A stretch of DNA of 36,105 bases from Candidatus Daviesbacteria bacterium (GTDB lineage Bacteria; Patescibacteriota; Microgenomatia; Daviesbacterales; UBA10151): NCBI GenBank assembly GCA_016183225.1, contig JACPEZ010000012.1, positions 1 through 36,105 of the forward strand, given 5' to 3'. Both the position numbers and the translations under genes were made by a program. The stretch's first letter is position 1. The number at the start of each line of letters is the position of its first letter. A model generated the notes under the pieces. The model searched no databases and had not been told where the DNA came from. It saw nothing but the letters and a program-made list of their open reading frames with translations. Shown here piece after piece: positions 34,598 through 36,105 of the stretch.

Positions 34598-35506
34598 CTA
34601 TATAACATCTAAAATCATATTAAGCAAGCTTTTTGCTTCGTCTCTTCTGGCTTGTGAACCCAAAAGCACCCCCAGCACCTCCCGGTTTCCCCTTCTGGCC
34701 AGAGTTATCAAAGTCATGCCTGCCTCGGGGGTGAATCCTGTTTTAAAACCAACTACCCCCGGATAGGTAGTCAGTAAATTAATTCCCGAATACATATCAT
34801 AATCCTGATGTTTTTCCGTTACGGGCAGATAAACATGATACTTGGATGAAATATCCACCACTTGAGGATAATGTTTAATTAAGTATCTTGCCAGAATGGC
34901 CAGATCGTAAGCGCTGGAGTAGGAATTGCGGGAATCTTCATCAAGACCGGTGGGGTTGATAAAAAATGTGTTTTTCATGCCCAGCTGACTAGCCTTGGAA
35001 TTCATCAATCCTATGAATTCCTCTCTGTCTCCGGTGGTCCCTTCTGCCAAAACTTCAGCCGCATCATTGGCCGAAATAAGAAAAATGCCGTATAAAAGCT
35101 CTTTTAAAGTCAGTCTCTCTCCGGCAATCAAAAGCATCTTGTCCGGTTCCATGTCGGCCGCCCGCCGGGAAACCATATACTCATCATCCAGGTTTTTTCT
35201 CTCCAGAGCAATCAAAACAGTCATCATTTTAACCAAAGAGGCAATGGGTAATCTGTTGTGAATATTTTTGCCATAAAAAACCTGGCCTGTTTTAGTGTCA
35301 ATAAAAAAAACCGCATTGGCCGTAATATCCGGTATCAAAACAGATGAAGGGGATTCCTGCGGCTGCCATTGATTAATTCCTAAAACTGCCTCTTTTTGCA
35401 CCATGGGAGAAATGAACTCACTGCTGTGATTTAACCTGGGAATAATCATCAAAAAAACCCATGCTCCAACCAGTAAAGCCGAAAATAGCATCAATTTTTT
35501 AACCAT
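34598..35506 (-). CDS. dacA: D-alanyl-D-alanine carboxypeptidase (S11, DacA-like)
   Basis: SxxK 'PIASLVKMMT', SxN 'LISANDAAEVLAE', KTG 'GFKTGFTPEAG'. Confidence 0.93.
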   Translation of the reverse strand: MVKKLMLFSALLVGAWVFLMIIPRLNHSSEFISPMVQKEAVLGINQWQPQESPSSVLIPDITANAVFFIDTKTGQVFYGKNIHNRLPIASLVKMMTVLIALERKNLDDEYMVSRRAADMEPDKMLLIAGERLTLKELLYGIFLISANDAAEVLAEGTTGDREEFIGLMNSKASQLGMKNTFFINPTGLDEDSRNSYSSAYDLAILARYLIKHYPQVVDISSKYHVYLPVTEKHQDYDMYSGINLLTTYPGVVGFKTGFTPEAGMTLITLARRGNREVLGVLLGSQARRDEAKSLLNMILDVI

Positions 35507-35571
35507 AGCTTTTCATCTTATCTAAATTGCCTCTTGACGTAAAGATTTAGACTCATTCACAATTAAGTTAG

Positions 35572-36105
35572 ATGTTTTACCGTCTGCTGCCCGTTCTGAC
35601 AATCATAGGACTTTTAATTTTTGTTGCTTTCAACTTTCAAAATATCAGGCGTGAGCTGGTTTACAAACTGGGCATTTCAGGAGACCCCACCCTCTCTTGC
35701 TGTCGGGAAGACCAAATCTCCAAAACGGGCGATTTTGACGAAAACGCTTCCGTGGCCATCTTTAACGGATCTGCTATTAACTACCCCAAAACTTCCCTAG
35801 CCTATGCAAATTCACAAACTCCTCAACCACAAGTTTTAGGAACTACCAATGCAACCGGAGAGGAAAAATGGATTGAGGTTTCCCTTGATGAACAAAAAGT
35901 CAGAGCCTGGGAGGGAAATAAAGTGGTAATGGAGTTTTTGGTATCCACCGGCAAATGGGCCCCTACTCCCAAAGGGGAATATAGCATCTGGTATAAAACC
36001 AGAAATCAGGTGATGTCAGGCGGCTCCAAAGATTTGGGCACTTATTATTATCTGCCCAATGTGCCCCATAATATGTTTTTTTACAGAGGTTATGCCATTC
36101 ATGGG
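35572..36105 (+). CDS. L,D-transpeptidase (YkuD) family protein, truncated by the window edge
   Basis: Manual translation: MFYRLLPVLTIIGLLIFVAFNFQN...EEKWIEVSLDEQKVRAWEGNKVVMEFLVSTGKWAPTPKGEYSIWYK...YYLPNVPHNMFFYRGYAIHG. Confidence 0.85.
   Translation, partial: MFYRLLPVLTIIGLLIFVAFNFQNIRRELVYKLGISGDPTLSCCREDQISKTGDFDENASVAIFNGSAINYPKTSLAYANSQTPQPQVLGTTNATGEEKWIEVSLDEQKVRAWEGNKVVMEFLVSTGKWAPTPKGEYSIWYKTRNQVMSGGSKDLGTYYYLPNVPHNMFFYRGYAIHG

Overview
The window is a densely packed, AT-leaning chromosomal segment. Gene content and style point to a Candidate Phyla Radiation (Patescibacteria, Microgenomates-like) bacterium; that placement is an inference. Gene overlaps are common, including convergent ones, and several promoters look leaderless. 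Left to right: three GT39-like membrane glycosyltransferases around a sugar epimerase and an orphan CofE-like ligase; nnrD and secA; a proline-rich membrane protein full of palindromic repeats; serS followed by three tiny membrane-protein genes; two HD-domain proteins, a DUF2000 protein and lysS; an orphan HisG-like gene and two M49-like peptidase paralogs, one without its zinc motif; greA and tRNA-Glu(CUC); an apparently frame-broken histidine kinase, a receiver protein and a NUDIX hydrolase; a TrpR-like repressor flanked by two near-identical palindromes; a K+-independent-type membrane pyrophosphatase; lon behind a CIRCE-like element; an nrdR-nrdJ-cobO cluster; and cell-envelope genes (cyclophilin, DacA, YkuD). 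NrdJ carries two inteins, and the second ends in Arg-Gly instead of His-Asn. The best candidates for new biology are that intein, the palindrome-colonised ORF, the doubled TrpR-like operator, the M49 active/inactive pair, and the orphan HisG-like gene with its hairpin/uORF leader. All assignments come from reading motifs by eye; no searches were run.
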